Below, piece by piece: positions 1 through 6,959 of a DNA stretch of 19,194 bases (position 1 is the first letter of the stretch; every line of letters begins with the position of its first letter). Source of the stretch: Clostridium sp. AM30-24 (GTDB taxonomy: Bacteria; Bacillota; Clostridia; Lachnospirales; Lachnospiraceae); NCBI RefSeq assembly GCF_003480435.1, contig NZ_QUJB01000032.1, positions 1 through 19,194 of the forward strand, given 5' to 3'. Position numbers and translations under genes: made by a program. The notes under the pieces were generated by a model. It was given only the letters and a program-made list of their open reading frames with translations. It did no database searches and was not told the origin of the DNA.

Positions 1-9
1 ACCTCCTTT
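1..9 (-). promoter_or_regulatory. Ribosome binding site of an off-window minus-strand gene
   Basis: The reverse complement of the first nine bases is AAAGGAGGT, a near-perfect Shine-Dalgarno site. It implies that a minus-strand gene starts just left of the window. Placed below a long structured non-coding region, the missing gene could be a mobilization accessory or relaxase gene, but that is inference from position only. Confidence 0.5.
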
Positions 10-127
10 CTGTGCGTGGTGTCCTCTCACTAATAGGAGAAAAACAGGGTGTGAAGCGGAACTGTTTTTGAAAAATCCGAAAAAATATTTTGAGGGATTT
101 TTAAGCGGCGCAAGCCGCATAAGCAGG

Positions 128-210
128 GTTTGGGGAAGGCACTCCCCAACAAGATTCCCGCAGGGGCAAAATGAGCGATAAGCGAATTTTGGCACCTCGG
201 TAGAATCTTG
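128..210. other. Candidate origin of transfer (oriT-like inverted repeats)
   Basis: Two adjacent hairpins are seen. The first has arms GTTTGGGGA (128-136) and TCCCCAAC (143-150). The second is a long imperfect repeat whose outer arms are CAAGATTC (150-157) and GAATCTTG (203-210); the inner arms pair AGGGGCAAAAT with ATTTTGGCACCT, and the loop is GAGCGATAAGCG-like. Imperfect long arms with a small loop, upstream of a probable mob operon, are typical of oriT regions. No relaxase is in view to pair with it, so the assignment rests on structure and position. Confidence 0.45.
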
Positions 211-502
211 CTCTAAGAAACTGCCGGCCTGCCGTTCACTTGCTACTGCCACTTTTTCAGAAAATCTATAACCAGCTTTTTTTATAAAAGGCTGCGGGCT
301 GGCGTTTTTCCCTTACTCCCTACAAACCACAAAAGAGCAGAATGGACGGACTTTCCGGCAAGAACTTTTCCGGCGGCTCGGTCTTTCCCGACAATAAGGC
401 GTTTCGGAAGCTGCGTTTTGCCCGCTGTCTGAAAAAAATGGCAGCCTTTTTTGGTTTCACTGTCTAATACGGAACTTTTGGAAATTTGCCAAAAATGGAC
501 GC

Positions 503-538
503 AAAAAAAGCAGCAAATCTTTTTCGGATTTACTGCTT
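503..538 (-). terminator. Rho-independent terminator after the lipoprotein gene
   Basis: Read on the minus strand, a stem AAGCAGTAAATC pairs with GATTTGCTGCTT (one mismatch) across a 7-nt loop and runs into a T7 tract (503-509). It lies 80 bp beyond the stop of the lipoprotein gene and would end that transcript before the structured region. Confidence 0.6.
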
Positions 539-619
539 CATGTGCCGCTGCGGTGCGGCGGGATGGATATTCAGTTGAAATAAAAGAGGATGGTGGTACT
601 TTAGTCTATCGACTCTTTA

Positions 620-1108
620 CTAACTATTAGGTAATCTTGAAAGATTTTCCTTGAATTTATCTAAAGAATGTTCATTGTTTCCCGCAAAAATAAGTGGAAT
701 TGTATATTCATATGATATGCCATTTTCATAGTCCGATAATTGTATTTTTATAGTATCATCCCTCTCATCTTTAGGTGCTATATATATGAATGAATTTTTA
801 TTTATATCAGATATTTTCCCTTTTTCAGAAGAAACAGTATAACCCCAGTCTGTTAAATTTGTCTTTATTGTAACTTCTGTTTCTGTTTCTTTTCTAGTCT
901 GCAATGCTGTTTTATCGATTTGGATATCAAAAGGAGTCGAACCTAACAATTCACTGTTTATATTTACAAGTTCTTCTCCATTTGTTTTAGAAATATTAGA
1001 TTCATCTTCATAATTTTGTTGAGATTCATCTTTTGGTGTTTCTCTGTTACATCCTAATAAAAAGCATAAAATAATTAGTACTAATACAGAAAGTTGTTTT
1101 TTTTGCAT
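620..1108 (-). CDS. Predicted lipoprotein of unknown function
   Basis: The 162-residue product begins MQKKQLSVLV, has a hydrophobic stretch at residues 6-18 and a lipobox LLGC ending at Cys20. It should therefore be diacylglycerol-modified on Cys20 and anchored on the outer face of the membrane. The linker after Cys20 is rich in E, S, N and K. The remainder (about residues 55-150) is polar and beta-rich, ending in a stretch that reads like an Ig-like or bacterial surface beta-sandwich fold (weak guess). An AAAGGAG site sits 8 nt before the ATG. Base composition is AT-rich, unlike the GC-rich ICE genes, suggesting separate acquisition. No family was recognised. Confidence 0.75.
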   Translation of the reverse strand: MQKKQLSVLVLIILCFLLGCNRETPKDESQQNYEDESNISKTNGEELVNINSELLGSTPFDIQIDKTALQTRKETETEVTIKTNLTDWGYTVSSEKGKISDINKNSFIYIAPKDERDDTIKIQLSDYENGISYEYTIPLIFAGNNEHSLDKFKENLSRLPNS

Positions 1109-1132
1109 TTATTTCTCCTTTCATATTATCAA

Positions 1133-1185
1133 AGAAAGCACTGAGAGTACTTTCAAGAAATTTTGAAATATTCTCAATGCTTTCT
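1133..1185. repeat. Stem-loop between the zinc-ribbon and lipoprotein genes
   Basis: Arms AGAAAGCACTGAGA (1133-1146) and TCTCAATGCTTTCT (1172-1185) pair at 13 of 14 positions around a 25-nt loop. On the plus strand the right arm is followed by ATTTTTTG, so it could terminate plus-strand transcription. On the minus strand it separates two genes and may act as a weak terminator or attenuator. Confidence 0.5.
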
Positions 1186-1222
1186 ATTTTTTGATCATAA
1201 ACTTGCCGGTAATGATACTATG

Positions 1223-1528
1223 TTAATTTATCTCTTTCGCGTAACCTTTGTTGCAATATACACATGCACCATTCACCCATTTGTGAGACATTTCAATCGT
1301 CTCAACTTCATAAATGCTTACTTCTCCACAAATTAAACATTGTTTGTAATTATATACATGACGTGTCGCACATTTATCCCAGTCATCATATATACCAGGC
1401 ATTTCATCTTCATATCCATAGTACTGGGGAGAACCTCAACTATGAGTATGAGCGGCAAATACAGTCATTGGAGCAGCTACAATTCCAGCTACTACTGAAA
1501 GTGCTAAAATAGATTTTCTTAAATTCAT
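1223..1528 (-). pseudogene. Secreted zinc-ribbon protein broken by an in-frame TGA
   Basis: From the ATG at 1528 the frame encodes a signal peptide (MNLRKSILALSVVAGIV, ending AAPMTVFAA) followed by HTHS. A TGA then occupies codon 31 (1438-1436). The same frame stays open for 70 more codons to TAA at 1225-1223 and contains CLICGE and CVYCNK, two CxxC knuckles of a zinc ribbon. A strong AAGGGAGGAAC ribosome site and a promoter precede the gene. TGA most easily derives from TGG (Trp), since HTHSWGS is a natural continuation. Other genes in the window end in TGA, so the code is standard. This is a recent nonsense mutation or a sequencing error in a small secreted protein of unknown role. Confidence 0.65.
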
Positions 1529-1575
1529 AAGTTCCTCCCTTTCCTTAAAAATACATAGCTCTTTGTTACATTGTC

Positions 1576-1604
1576 ATTTTAACATAATAATTGGTAAAAT
1601 GCAA
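1576..1604 (-). promoter_or_regulatory. Promoter of the zinc-ribbon gene
   Basis: Minus strand: -35-like TTGCAT (1604-1599), a 17-nt spacer, and -10 TAAAAT (1581-1576) preceded by TG one base upstream (extended -10). It lies about 48 nt before the start codon. Confidence 0.5.
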
Positions 1605-1691
1605 TAATTTATTTTCTATTTACGAGAAAATACTGTGCATATTATCTTATTTAGGAATAGTTAAGGCGGCTACCTAAATCTTTTTATTACT

Positions 1692-1832
1692 TTACCGCAC
1701 ATGAGCATTTGCCGCAGGGTTGTCCGACCCGTAACCTTCCAGAAGGTTGATGACGCCCCACACCGCCAGACCGGCGCCAAGAGCCATGACCAGAATTTTA
1801 AGAATGTCGATTGCCTGATTGAAAAATTCCAT
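1692..1832 (-). pseudogene. maff2: Maff2 family membrane protein, 3' end replaced
   Basis: The start is the ATG at 1832 behind GGAGGAACGT. The product MEFFNQAIDILKILVMALGA, then GLAVWGVINLLEGYGSDNP, matches the N-terminal two thirds of Maff2, a small membrane protein encoded right after VirD4 in Tn1549-type conjugation modules. It has one transmembrane helix at about residues 8-28. From memory, family members continue with GAKSQGIKQLMAGGG and a second hydrophobic segment, about 70 residues in all. Here the sequence changes at residue 40 to AANAHVR and stops at 46. The second half is therefore missing, which indicates an insertion or deletion junction near 1716. The product is probably non-functional, and it follows virD4 after a terminator. 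Confidence 0.75.
1710..1721. other. Breakpoint inside maff2
   Basis: Similarity to Maff2 ends after the codons for GSDNP (through 1716). Everything to the left is unrelated to Tn1549-type genes. The partner junction, with the 3' part of maff2, is not in the window, so the exact crossover and any core duplication cannot be read. Confidence 0.5.
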
Positions 1833-1872
1833 ATACGTTCCTCCATTTTGTTTGTTTGATGGTTTTGGGTAC

Positions 1873-1897
1873 AAAAAAAGCCGCCCACATCGGCGGC
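1873..1897 (-). terminator. Rho-independent terminator between virD4 and maff2
   Basis: Minus strand: stem GCCGCC / GGCGGC with a 6-nt loop, followed directly by T7 (1879-1873). It immediately follows the 23-bp palindrome after virD4. It would reduce, or conditionally block, read-through into maff2, so expression of the downstream transfer genes may be attenuated here. Confidence 0.7.
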
Positions 1898-1898
1898 G

Positions 1899-1921
1899 CT
1901 TCGGGTCATCATGGCCCGAAG
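1899..1921. repeat. 23-bp ICE palindrome, copy A (after virD4)
   Basis: Arms CTTCGGGTCA and TGGCCCGAAG with a 3-nt centre; a single G-T type mismatch. It abuts the virD4 stop codon (1922-1924) with no intervening base. See copies B-E. Confidence 0.8.
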
Positions 1922-2797
1922 TTACACAAACTCGTCGCTGTCCAGATCATCGAAATTCAACAGGTCAGCTTCTTCGTCCGTGTCGGAGCCGTCCACTTCG
2001 TACACCGTGTATTCGTCCTCCGGCTTTAGTCTCAATGGCCGGTGGCGGAACAGGCTTTCCAAGCGGAAGGCGTTTTTCTTTTTATCAAATTCGGCTGTGT
2101 ACTTGTAATTCGGGTGCTTTTTCAAGTCATACTTCGGGGACAGGAAGGGCGGGAGCCCCCTAAGCTGCAAGATACATTTATCCCCGGGCATGGTGGTGAT
2201 CTCGCTGGTGGTCATCAGTTCCCGGCCAAGCCGCTGCATATTCTGGTTGTAACTTTCAGACTGTCCACGGCTTCGGCCCTCGGTCTGCATAGAGATGGTG
2301 GCCTTGCCCAGCCAGTTTTCCGAAATATCCTTTAGGGTGGAAGCCTCCCGGCCTCCGAGGAATACGATACTGTCCATGTTGCCCATGATGGTTTCGGAAT
2401 GGTCTTTGTACAATGCCTTGCACTGGCTCATTGCCTGATAAAAAAGCGTCAGGCTGATCTCACGGGAGCGGATGACGGCCACAATCTTTTCCAGCCCCGG
2501 CACCTGCCCGGTGTTGGCAGCCTCGTCCCACAGCACCCGCACATGATAGGGCAGACGCCCGCCATAGGTGTTGTCAGCCCGTTCACACAGAAGGTTGAAC
2601 ATCTGCGAAAAAGCGAGGGCAACCAAAAAGTTGTAGGTGGTGTCCGTGTCGCTGATAAGAAAGAACAGCGCTGATTTTTCATCCCCCAGCTTATCCAGCT
2701 CCAGTTCGTCATAAGACATGATCTCCCGAAGTTGGGAAATATCAAAGGGAGCCAGTCTTGCACCGCAGGAAATCAAAATGCTTTTGGCTGTCTTGCC
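1922..2797 (-). CDS. virD4: VirD4-type coupling protein, C-terminal half (separated by IME)
   Basis: Read from GGC at 2797, this segment encodes GKTAKSILISCGARLAPFDI and continues 271 residues to TAA at 1924-1922. It contains the Walker B region VLWDEAANTG, then AVIRSREISLTLFYQAMSQ and the acidic C-terminal tail DEEADLLNFDDLDSDEFV. VirD4/TraG proteins are hexameric inner-membrane ATPases that pass relaxase-DNA to the type IV secretion channel. The matching N-terminal half lies 8.27 kb away (11067-12016). Joining the two through GG gives one frame of about 607 codons. As it stands this half has no start: stops precede it in frame inside the guest element, and the first possible start (TTG 2776) has no ribosome site. 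It is therefore probably silent until the IME excises. Confidence 0.9.
   Translation of the reverse strand, partial: GKTAKSILISCGARLAPFDISQLREIMSYDELELDKLGDEKSALFFLISDTDTTYNFLVALAFSQMFNLLCERADNTYGGRLPYHVRVLWDEAANTGQVPGLEKIVAVIRSREISLTLFYQAMSQCKALYKDHSETIMGNMDSIVFLGGREASTLKDISENWLGKATISMQTEGRSRGQSESYNQNMQRLGRELMTTSEITTMPGDKCILQLRGLPPFLSPKYDLKKHPNYKYTAEFDKKKNAFRLESLFRHRPLRLKPEDEYTVYEVDGSDTDEEADLLNFDDLDSDEFV
2796..2797. other. IME right boundary, 2-bp crossover core (CC/GG)
   Basis: On the minus strand the IME ends TTTTCGTCTCT, then GG, then virD4 resumes CAAGACAGCC. The other boundary reads virD4 CTCGCCAGC, then GG, then the IME TGTTGTATGC. GG is the only shared sequence, fitting the 2-nt central overlap used by large serine recombinases. 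Confidence 0.75.
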
Positions 2798-2807
2798 AGA
2801 GACGAAA

Positions 2808-2813
2808 AGTCAA
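2808..2813 (-). promoter_or_regulatory. -35 half of the circle-junction promoter
   Basis: TTGACT on the minus strand ends 10 nt before the GG core at this end of the IME. In the excised circle it would lie exactly 17 nt upstream of TATGCT at the other end (11056-11061), completing a promoter for the recombinase gene. In the integrated state it points into the orphan virD4 half. Confidence 0.6.
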
Positions 2814-2841
2814 GGACTTTTTCATCAAATTCAAGAAGAAG

Positions 2842-3000
2842 TCACATTTTGCGGACTTCTTCACGGAGCATACGCTTGATTTTGTCCTCCATCGTCTCTT
2901 TTGCGGTCTCGCTGAAATGGACACGGACGATATAGGTGGTCTTGCCGATCTGCTTTCTGACAGTCGGGCAAGTGGCGGTGTTGGTTGCGGTATTGTTCAT
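2842..3000 (-). CDS. tnpW: TnpW family small transposon protein
   Basis: The ATG at 3000 follows AGGAGG with a 7-nt spacer. The 52-residue product begins MNNTATNTATCPTVRKQIGK, then TTYIVRVHFSETAKETMEDK, and ends REEVRKM. The IGKTTYIVRVHFSETAKETMEDKI-type core is what I know as TnpW, the small protein encoded at the end of Tn4451-like elements, where its function is not established. It has no membrane segment or zinc motif, and the C-terminal 18 residues form a charged helix. It is the last gene of the IME, 44 bp from the crossover core, behind a terminator that isolates it from the primase operon. Confidence 0.8.
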   Translation of the reverse strand: MNNTATNTATCPTVRKQIGKTTYIVRVHFSETAKETMEDKIKRMLREEVRKM

Positions 3001-3020
3001 TCAAAATCCTCCTGTAAATG

Positions 3021-3051
3021 AAAAATGCCCGGTGACTGTTCATCATCGGGC
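3021..3051 (-). terminator. Terminator between the primase operon and tnpW
   Basis: Minus strand: GCCCG-A-TGA pairs with TCA-C-CGGGC, followed by ATTTTT (3026-3021). It sits 92 bp beyond the primase stop and just before the tnpW ribosome site, so tnpW would be read mainly by escape from this terminator. Confidence 0.6.
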
Positions 3052-3065
3052 GGTGTCGGTATGAG

Positions 3066-3137
3066 GGAACAAGGCAAGGCGGCAACATTAAGGTATCTAT
3101 AAAAACCTTGCCGTCTTTGCCACGCTTGCCGTGTTCC
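3066..3137. repeat. Imperfect inverted repeat downstream of the primase gene
   Basis: Outer arms GGAACAAGGCAAG and CTTGCCGTGTTCC pair with one mismatch. Pairing continues with gaps through GGCAA / TTGCC and AAGG / CCTT around an AT-rich centre. It occupies the gap between the primase stop and the next terminator. Its role is unknown; it could be a 3'-end mRNA structure. Confidence 0.5.
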
Positions 3138-3142
3138 TGTTG

Positions 3143-5014
3143 TCAGTCTCGGAGATAGCAGACCCATGCTGTGCCGTCTTTCTCGGTCACAAGTCTGTCC
3201 CCGATACGGCTCTTTGCCGTTCTCATGGTGCGTGAGGAAATCCCACGCTCATTGACTGCCTTTTCCAGCTCTGCACTCGGCATACGCTTTCCGTTTGCAA
3301 GCAATTCCAGAATGAGCATTTGCGCCTGTGCGGTCTTGCTCTCGGTCTTTGCGGTGTCTGTCCCGGCAAGAAGCTCGTCAGCGGTAATGTCATAAGCCCC
3401 TATCCACTCAAAGCCTTTCTCGTCTCCCAGAGAAAAGGCAAGGGACTGTCCGGGCGGCGCAAGGGAGCTTTTCTCATGGATAAGTACCCTTGTTGTGGGG
3501 CTGTCCTTCAGCTTGCCGATAAAGAGCAGACTGCGGACTGCCGCCGTAATGTCGATAGACCCTAATCCCCGGTAGGTGCTTTGCGTTCCTGCGGCTTTGT
3601 TGAGGTGTCCGATCAGCACGATAGCGCACCCGGTAGCCTGTGCAATGTCTCCCAGACTGCGGAATATCGGGCGCACCTCGTTTGCCCGGTTCATGTCCAC
3701 ATCTGCGCCCAGAAACGCCTGTACCGGGTCAATGATAACCAGCCTTGCGTTGTTTTCCCGGATTGCCCTTGCTATGCGCTCATCGGCAAGGGTCAGCGGT
3801 GTGTCCCTATCGTCAATGACAAGCACTCTTTCAAGGTCTGCTTCCGCTTCCATCAGCCGGGGCTTGACGGTATCGCCCAGACCGTCCTCTGCGGTCTGGT
3901 AGATGATATTGAAAGGCTCAATTGTCTCCATACCGGGCAAAGGCTTTCGGTTGGTGCAAGCCGCCGCAAGACGCATGGCAAAGTAGGTCTTGCCCTCGCC
4001 GGGGTTGCCCTGTATGATGGTCAGCTTTCCAAAGGGAATATACGGAAACCATAACCAATCCACGCTCGTAAGCTCCACATCTGCCATACGGAGCATTGGG
4101 ACAGGCTGGGCGGTGGGCAGCTCTCGCAGCGTGATTGTCTCGGCTATGAATTTGCGGCTGGGAATGTCCCCTTGCTGACGGAGAACATCGTTCCAGTCTT
4201 TCCTTGCCGGGACAAGGCGAATGACGGCGATCTCGCCGGGAATGTCCTGTGCCAGTCGGGTACAGGCTTCGCTTCCTGCGGTGTCGCTGTCAAGGCAGAG
4301 GAACACTTTTCGGGTGTCCTTGCGTTCAGAAAGGAAACGGTCAAGGGCTTTGCCCGAAACGCCGCCCAGGGCAAGATAATTTCTTGTCTGCCAATCCTGC
4401 GGATAAAGGCAGATAAACGATAACAGGTCTATCGGTGCTTCAAAGACAAAGAGCTGGTTGCCGTTTCCCTCATAGCGGAACGGATAGGACTTGTCAGACC
4501 CGGTAATATCCTGTCTGAATGTGTCTGCCGTTCCTCGCACATGGGCGTATCTCGGTGTGCCGTTTCGGTCTCTGCCGACAAACACAACATTGTGCCGCTT
4601 TGCGTCCTCATAAATATCCCCGGAAAGAAGAAAAGCCTCAACAAGCGTTTTGTTGAGACCCCGGCTTTCGCAAAGATATTGAATTGCTCTGTCGGCTGTT
4701 CGGTTGTGCAAGGGCAAGTGGAACGCTGTGGGCGGTGTTGTGCTGGCTTCAGTCTGCCCCTCGCCGCTTTCGCCGGTCAGGAGCTGGACGGCTTCGGGAA
4801 AGGACTTGCCGTAAAATTCCATGACGAAATCAATGGGATAGCCGCCCTTGCTCTGGCTGTGGCGAAACCATTTGTTTCCCCGGACGGTCAGGCTGTCATG
4901 TTCTTTCCAGCGGTATTCTCGTCCGCTTTTGATAAGCGTCTCTCCCTGTGTACGGAGAAAATCTTCCAGACTGACGACATTTGCCCGGTCAATCTGCGCT
5001 TGGGTGTAATTCAT
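3143..5014 (-). CDS. Toprim primase fused to RecA-like (RepA/DnaB-type) helicase
   Basis: The 623-residue product has an N-terminal primase zinc-finger-like or DUF3991-like region (about 1-85), a Toprim domain at about 185-260 (acidic E192 in FVFEAPIDLL, D242 and D244 in LCLDSDTAGSEA), and a RecA-fold ATPase at about 315-510. The ATPase has Walker A GNPGEGKT (336-343), Walker B LVIIDP (425-430) and the GHLNK sensor. A winged-helix-like tail covers about 560-623. Such proteins prime and unwind DNA, here probably to replicate the circular or transferred IME strand. The ATG overlaps the relaxase TGA as ATGA, so the two are translationally coupled in one mob-rep operon. Confidence 0.88.
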   Translation of the reverse strand: MNYTQAQIDRANVVSLEDFLRTQGETLIKSGREYRWKEHDSLTVRGNKWFRHSQSKGGYPIDFVMEFYGKSFPEAVQLLTGESGEGQTEASTTPPTAFHLPLHNRTADRAIQYLCESRGLNKTLVEAFLLSGDIYEDAKRHNVVFVGRDRNGTPRYAHVRGTADTFRQDITGSDKSYPFRYEGNGNQLFVFEAPIDLLSFICLYPQDWQTRNYLALGGVSGKALDRFLSERKDTRKVFLCLDSDTAGSEACTRLAQDIPGEIAVIRLVPARKDWNDVLRQQGDIPSRKFIAETITLRELPTAQPVPMLRMADVELTSVDWLWFPYIPFGKLTIIQGNPGEGKTYFAMRLAAACTNRKPLPGMETIEPFNIIYQTAEDGLGDTVKPRLMEAEADLERVLVIDDRDTPLTLADERIARAIRENNARLVIIDPVQAFLGADVDMNRANEVRPIFRSLGDIAQATGCAIVLIGHLNKAAGTQSTYRGLGSIDITAAVRSLLFIGKLKDSPTTRVLIHEKSSLAPPGQSLAFSLGDEKGFEWIGAYDITADELLAGTDTAKTESKTAQAQMLILELLANGKRMPSAELEKAVNERGISSRTMRTAKSRIGDRLVTEKDGTAWVCYLRD

Positions 5015-6507
5015 CGGGATAGTTCCTCCTTTTTCTGTCGTGTTTGGGGTCGATTTTGGAGCTTTTGTTCCTCTGTGCGCTCGTTAAAACGGGCGGCAGT
5101 ATCTACGCATGACTTGACCTTCCAAAGACGGTGTAAATCGTCTCTGACGGTCTTAAACTCGCCATAGGTGGTTTCGTGCGCCTGTTCCAGAGCGTCATAC
5201 TCGTCGGACAGTTTTTTCATATCCACCTTGCCGTCCGGGAACTCCCCGGTCAGCTTTCGTCTGGCGGCGTAGAACTGTATCAATTCCGCTTCATGCTCTG
5301 CCTTGTACTTGGCTCTGGGCTTCTCAAACTTGATTTTCTGCAAGCCGTCATAGACAGGCTTCAATCTCTGGAAAGCAGCAGAGCTGTCATAGAGCTGCTT
5401 AATTGCTTTCATTCGGGCGGTCTGTTCGTCCAGCGTTTTCTTCAAGCTCTCTGTGGCAGCACTGTGTTCGCTGACACGGCTTTCCAAATCTTCAAGGGAG
5501 TAAATGCCGTTTGCCCGGAGATAATTGAAAGTCTCGTTCATCTCTTTTAGGTTGCTGACCTTGCCTTTCTGCGAATATGCCCCGGCTCTGCGCTGGGTGT
5601 AATAGGCGTTCAGCAGAGAAACAAGGTCGGGTGCCTGCGGCTTGGCAAGCTCCGCTTTTGCTTCGGCAATCCAATCAAACAGGAGAGCGATTTTCCTCTT
5701 AATGTCCCGGATAACGGCATTGGTGGCTTTGATCCAGCGGTTGAACTCGCCTTTCTCGGTGCGTATGCCTTTCTTCTCCATTGCCCGGACGGTTGCGCCT
5801 TCATGGATAGTGGGAAGTAAATCCACGCCTTGCCGTTCATAGCTGCGGTGGTCGATACGAACATCAATACCTTTTTCCGCAAACTTGGCATTGCACATCT
5901 CCGCCCATGCTTCACGCCAATGTTCCAGCGTTTCGGGACTGCCCCAGTCGGTAGTGGGAACGGCGTTGAAAACAAACTCTCCGTTCTGGTCCCGGATACG
6001 GTTGCCGTCCTCGTCCAGCTCATACACCCGGCGTTGCTTTAGTCCCCATTTGCCGTTCTGCTCGATGGGGCGGATAGGGCAAAGCACATGAAAATGCGGG
6101 TTTGGTATGCCGCCGTCCTCCCGGTCTGGCTGGTGTACGGCGAAGTCAACCACCATGCCACGGCTCACAAAGTTCTCCAACAAAAATTGCCTTGCAAGAG
6201 CGATGTTTTCCTCAAGGGAAAATTCATTCTGCAAGGCAATGTCAAAGCTGTATGCAAGCTGGGCGTTCTTTCCACGCTCGGCTTTTTCCACGGCGTTCCA
6301 TAGGGTCTGGCGGTCTGCGTATTCTGGCGGTGCATGGGACGGCAGGAGAATGTCGGAGCAGATCACGCCGCCCTTGCGGGTGTAGTCGCTGTATTCGCCG
6401 TAATACTCGCTATACAATCGCTCCCCGGCACGGTAGGCGGCAGAAGCAATAGCGGACTGTCCTGCGCTTCGCTTAGTCTGCGTGACGCTCAGATGAAATA
6501 GTGCCAT
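5011..6507 (-). CDS. mobA: MobA/MobL family (MOBQ) conjugative relaxase
   Basis: The 498-residue product starts MALFHLSVTQTKRSAGQSA, closely paralleling RSF1010 MobA. The likely nucleophile is Tyr25 in ASAAYRAGER, the same position as RSF1010 MobA Tyr25. The metal-binding histidines are H125 and the HxH pair H138/H140 in NPHFHVL, giving the HUH relaxase fold over about residues 1-260. The C-terminal half (about 265-490) is helical and charged, with coiled-coil character. The enzyme nicks oriT and stays covalently attached to the transferred strand. The matching RSF1010-like oriT lies upstream at 7701-7746. The gene overlaps the DUF3847 gene by 35 bp and the primase by 4 bp. It is the counterpart of TnpZ in Tn4451. 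Confidence 0.92.
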   Translation of the reverse strand: MALFHLSVTQTKRSAGQSAIASAAYRAGERLYSEYYGEYSDYTRKGGVICSDILLPSHAPPEYADRQTLWNAVEKAERGKNAQLAYSFDIALQNEFSLEENIALARQFLLENFVSRGMVVDFAVHQPDREDGGIPNPHFHVLCPIRPIEQNGKWGLKQRRVYELDEDGNRIRDQNGEFVFNAVPTTDWGSPETLEHWREAWAEMCNAKFAEKGIDVRIDHRSYERQGVDLLPTIHEGATVRAMEKKGIRTEKGEFNRWIKATNAVIRDIKRKIALLFDWIAEAKAELAKPQAPDLVSLLNAYYTQRRAGAYSQKGKVSNLKEMNETFNYLRANGIYSLEDLESRVSEHSAATESLKKTLDEQTARMKAIKQLYDSSAAFQRLKPVYDGLQKIKFEKPRAKYKAEHEAELIQFYAARRKLTGEFPDGKVDMKKLSDEYDALEQAHETTYGEFKTVRDDLHRLWKVKSCVDTAARFNERTEEQKLQNRPQTRQKKEELSR

Positions 6508-6832
6508 CGGCTTTCAACTCCTTTTCTCTGTTCGCTTGGTTGGTGTGAGTAATCGCCATGTGACGGACGGCTCGCTGGACTTCGGACAGGGAAAAGATGT
6601 GTTCCATCAGCTCCGTCATTTCGGCACGGTTGAGATCTTTGACCTCCGGGGCAAGGCTCTCAATCGTGCCGCCCAGATTGCAAAGACGATGGGTGCGCTT
6701 TTGTCTCTCGCCTTTCTCCAGATACTTCTTTCTGTTCTCCAGACGCTCCAGCTTGTGCTGTTCCTGTGCAAGCTGTGTCTCGACCTGTTCCTTTTCGGCT
6801 CGGAGCTGTTCAAGGTTTTTCGGTTTTGCCAT
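6473..6832 (-). CDS. DUF3847 family mobilization-associated protein
   Basis: The start is the ATG at 6832 behind AAAGGAGGTCACGAAAA. The 119-residue protein begins MAKPKNLEQLRAEKEQVETQ and is a strong coiled coil to about residue 60, followed by a short conserved LCNLGGTIESLAP segment. Small DUF3847 proteins are regularly encoded directly before MobA/MobL relaxases in gut Firmicute elements. A MobC-like relaxosome accessory role is plausible but inferred from context. Its 3' end overlaps the relaxase start by 35 bp, so the two are co-expressed. Confidence 0.82.
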   Translation of the reverse strand: MAKPKNLEQLRAEKEQVETQLAQEQHKLERLENRKKYLEKGERQKRTHRLCNLGGTIESLAPEVKDLNRAEMTELMEHIFSLSEVQRAVRHMAITHTNQANREKELKADGTISSERHAD

Positions 6833-6864
6833 TTTTCGTGACCTCCTTTTTTGAAAATGGGGAT

Positions 6865-6910
6865 AAAAAAAGACCGTCAACTTTTCGCAGATTGCGACCA
6901 GTCAACGGTC
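6865..6910 (-). terminator. Terminator ahead of the mob operon
   Basis: Minus strand: GACCGT (6910-6905) pairs with ACGGTC (6877-6872), with an inner CGCA/TGCG stem, followed by T7 (6871-6865). It separates the membrane-anchored protein gene from the DUF3847-relaxase-primase operon, 33 bp before the DUF3847 start. Because no separate promoter is evident below it, it may act as an attenuator for the mob operon. Confidence 0.6.
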
Positions 6911-6959
6911 AGTTTTTCGGTATTCAGTTGTTGTGTTCAGTTCGGTAAATTGAAGTTGG

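Larger units (their letters stand above)
10..619. other. About 600 bp non-coding region with strong secondary structure
   Basis: No convincing gene lies here on either strand. The region holds two nested GC-rich inverted repeats (128-150 and 150-210, listed separately), several A- or T-rich tracts and a terminator-like hairpin at 503-538. Its position directly upstream of an off-window minus-strand gene with a strong ribosome site resembles the origin-of-transfer/leader region that precedes mobilization operons in Firmicute elements. Confidence 0.5.
1..1715. mobile_element. Probable second inserted element, right end only
   Basis: Everything left of the broken maff2 gene is unlike the ICE operon to its right. 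It is AT-rich around 620-1650, carries a lipoprotein and a secreted zinc-ribbon gene, and ends at the left in a structured non-coding region ahead of an off-window gene. In Tn1549-type ICEs, Maff2 is normally followed by further conjugation genes, none of which is present here. The simplest reading is an element inserted in maff2, entering the window by its right end. No recombinase is visible, so the element class is unknown, and a deletion or rearrangement is also possible. Confidence 0.5.

Noticed and set aside
540..630. Plus-strand frame ending DGYSVEIKEDGGTLVYRLFTNY at about 629
   Set aside because: It reads like a protein tail, but it has no start, no ribosome site and no recognisable partner upstream, and it overlaps the end of the lipoprotein gene. 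At most it is an unidentifiable relic.
1436..1438. TGA read as selenocysteine or tryptophan
   Set aside because: Several genes in the window end in TGA, so the code is standard. I did not find a convincing selenocysteine-type stem-loop after the codon, and the site is not a catalytic position.
2998..3137. CRISPR-like or tandem repeats in the gap between tnpW and the primase
   Set aside because: The GGCAAG-type words recur because of one imperfect inverted repeat, not because of evenly spaced direct repeats. No CRISPR array was seen anywhere in the window.
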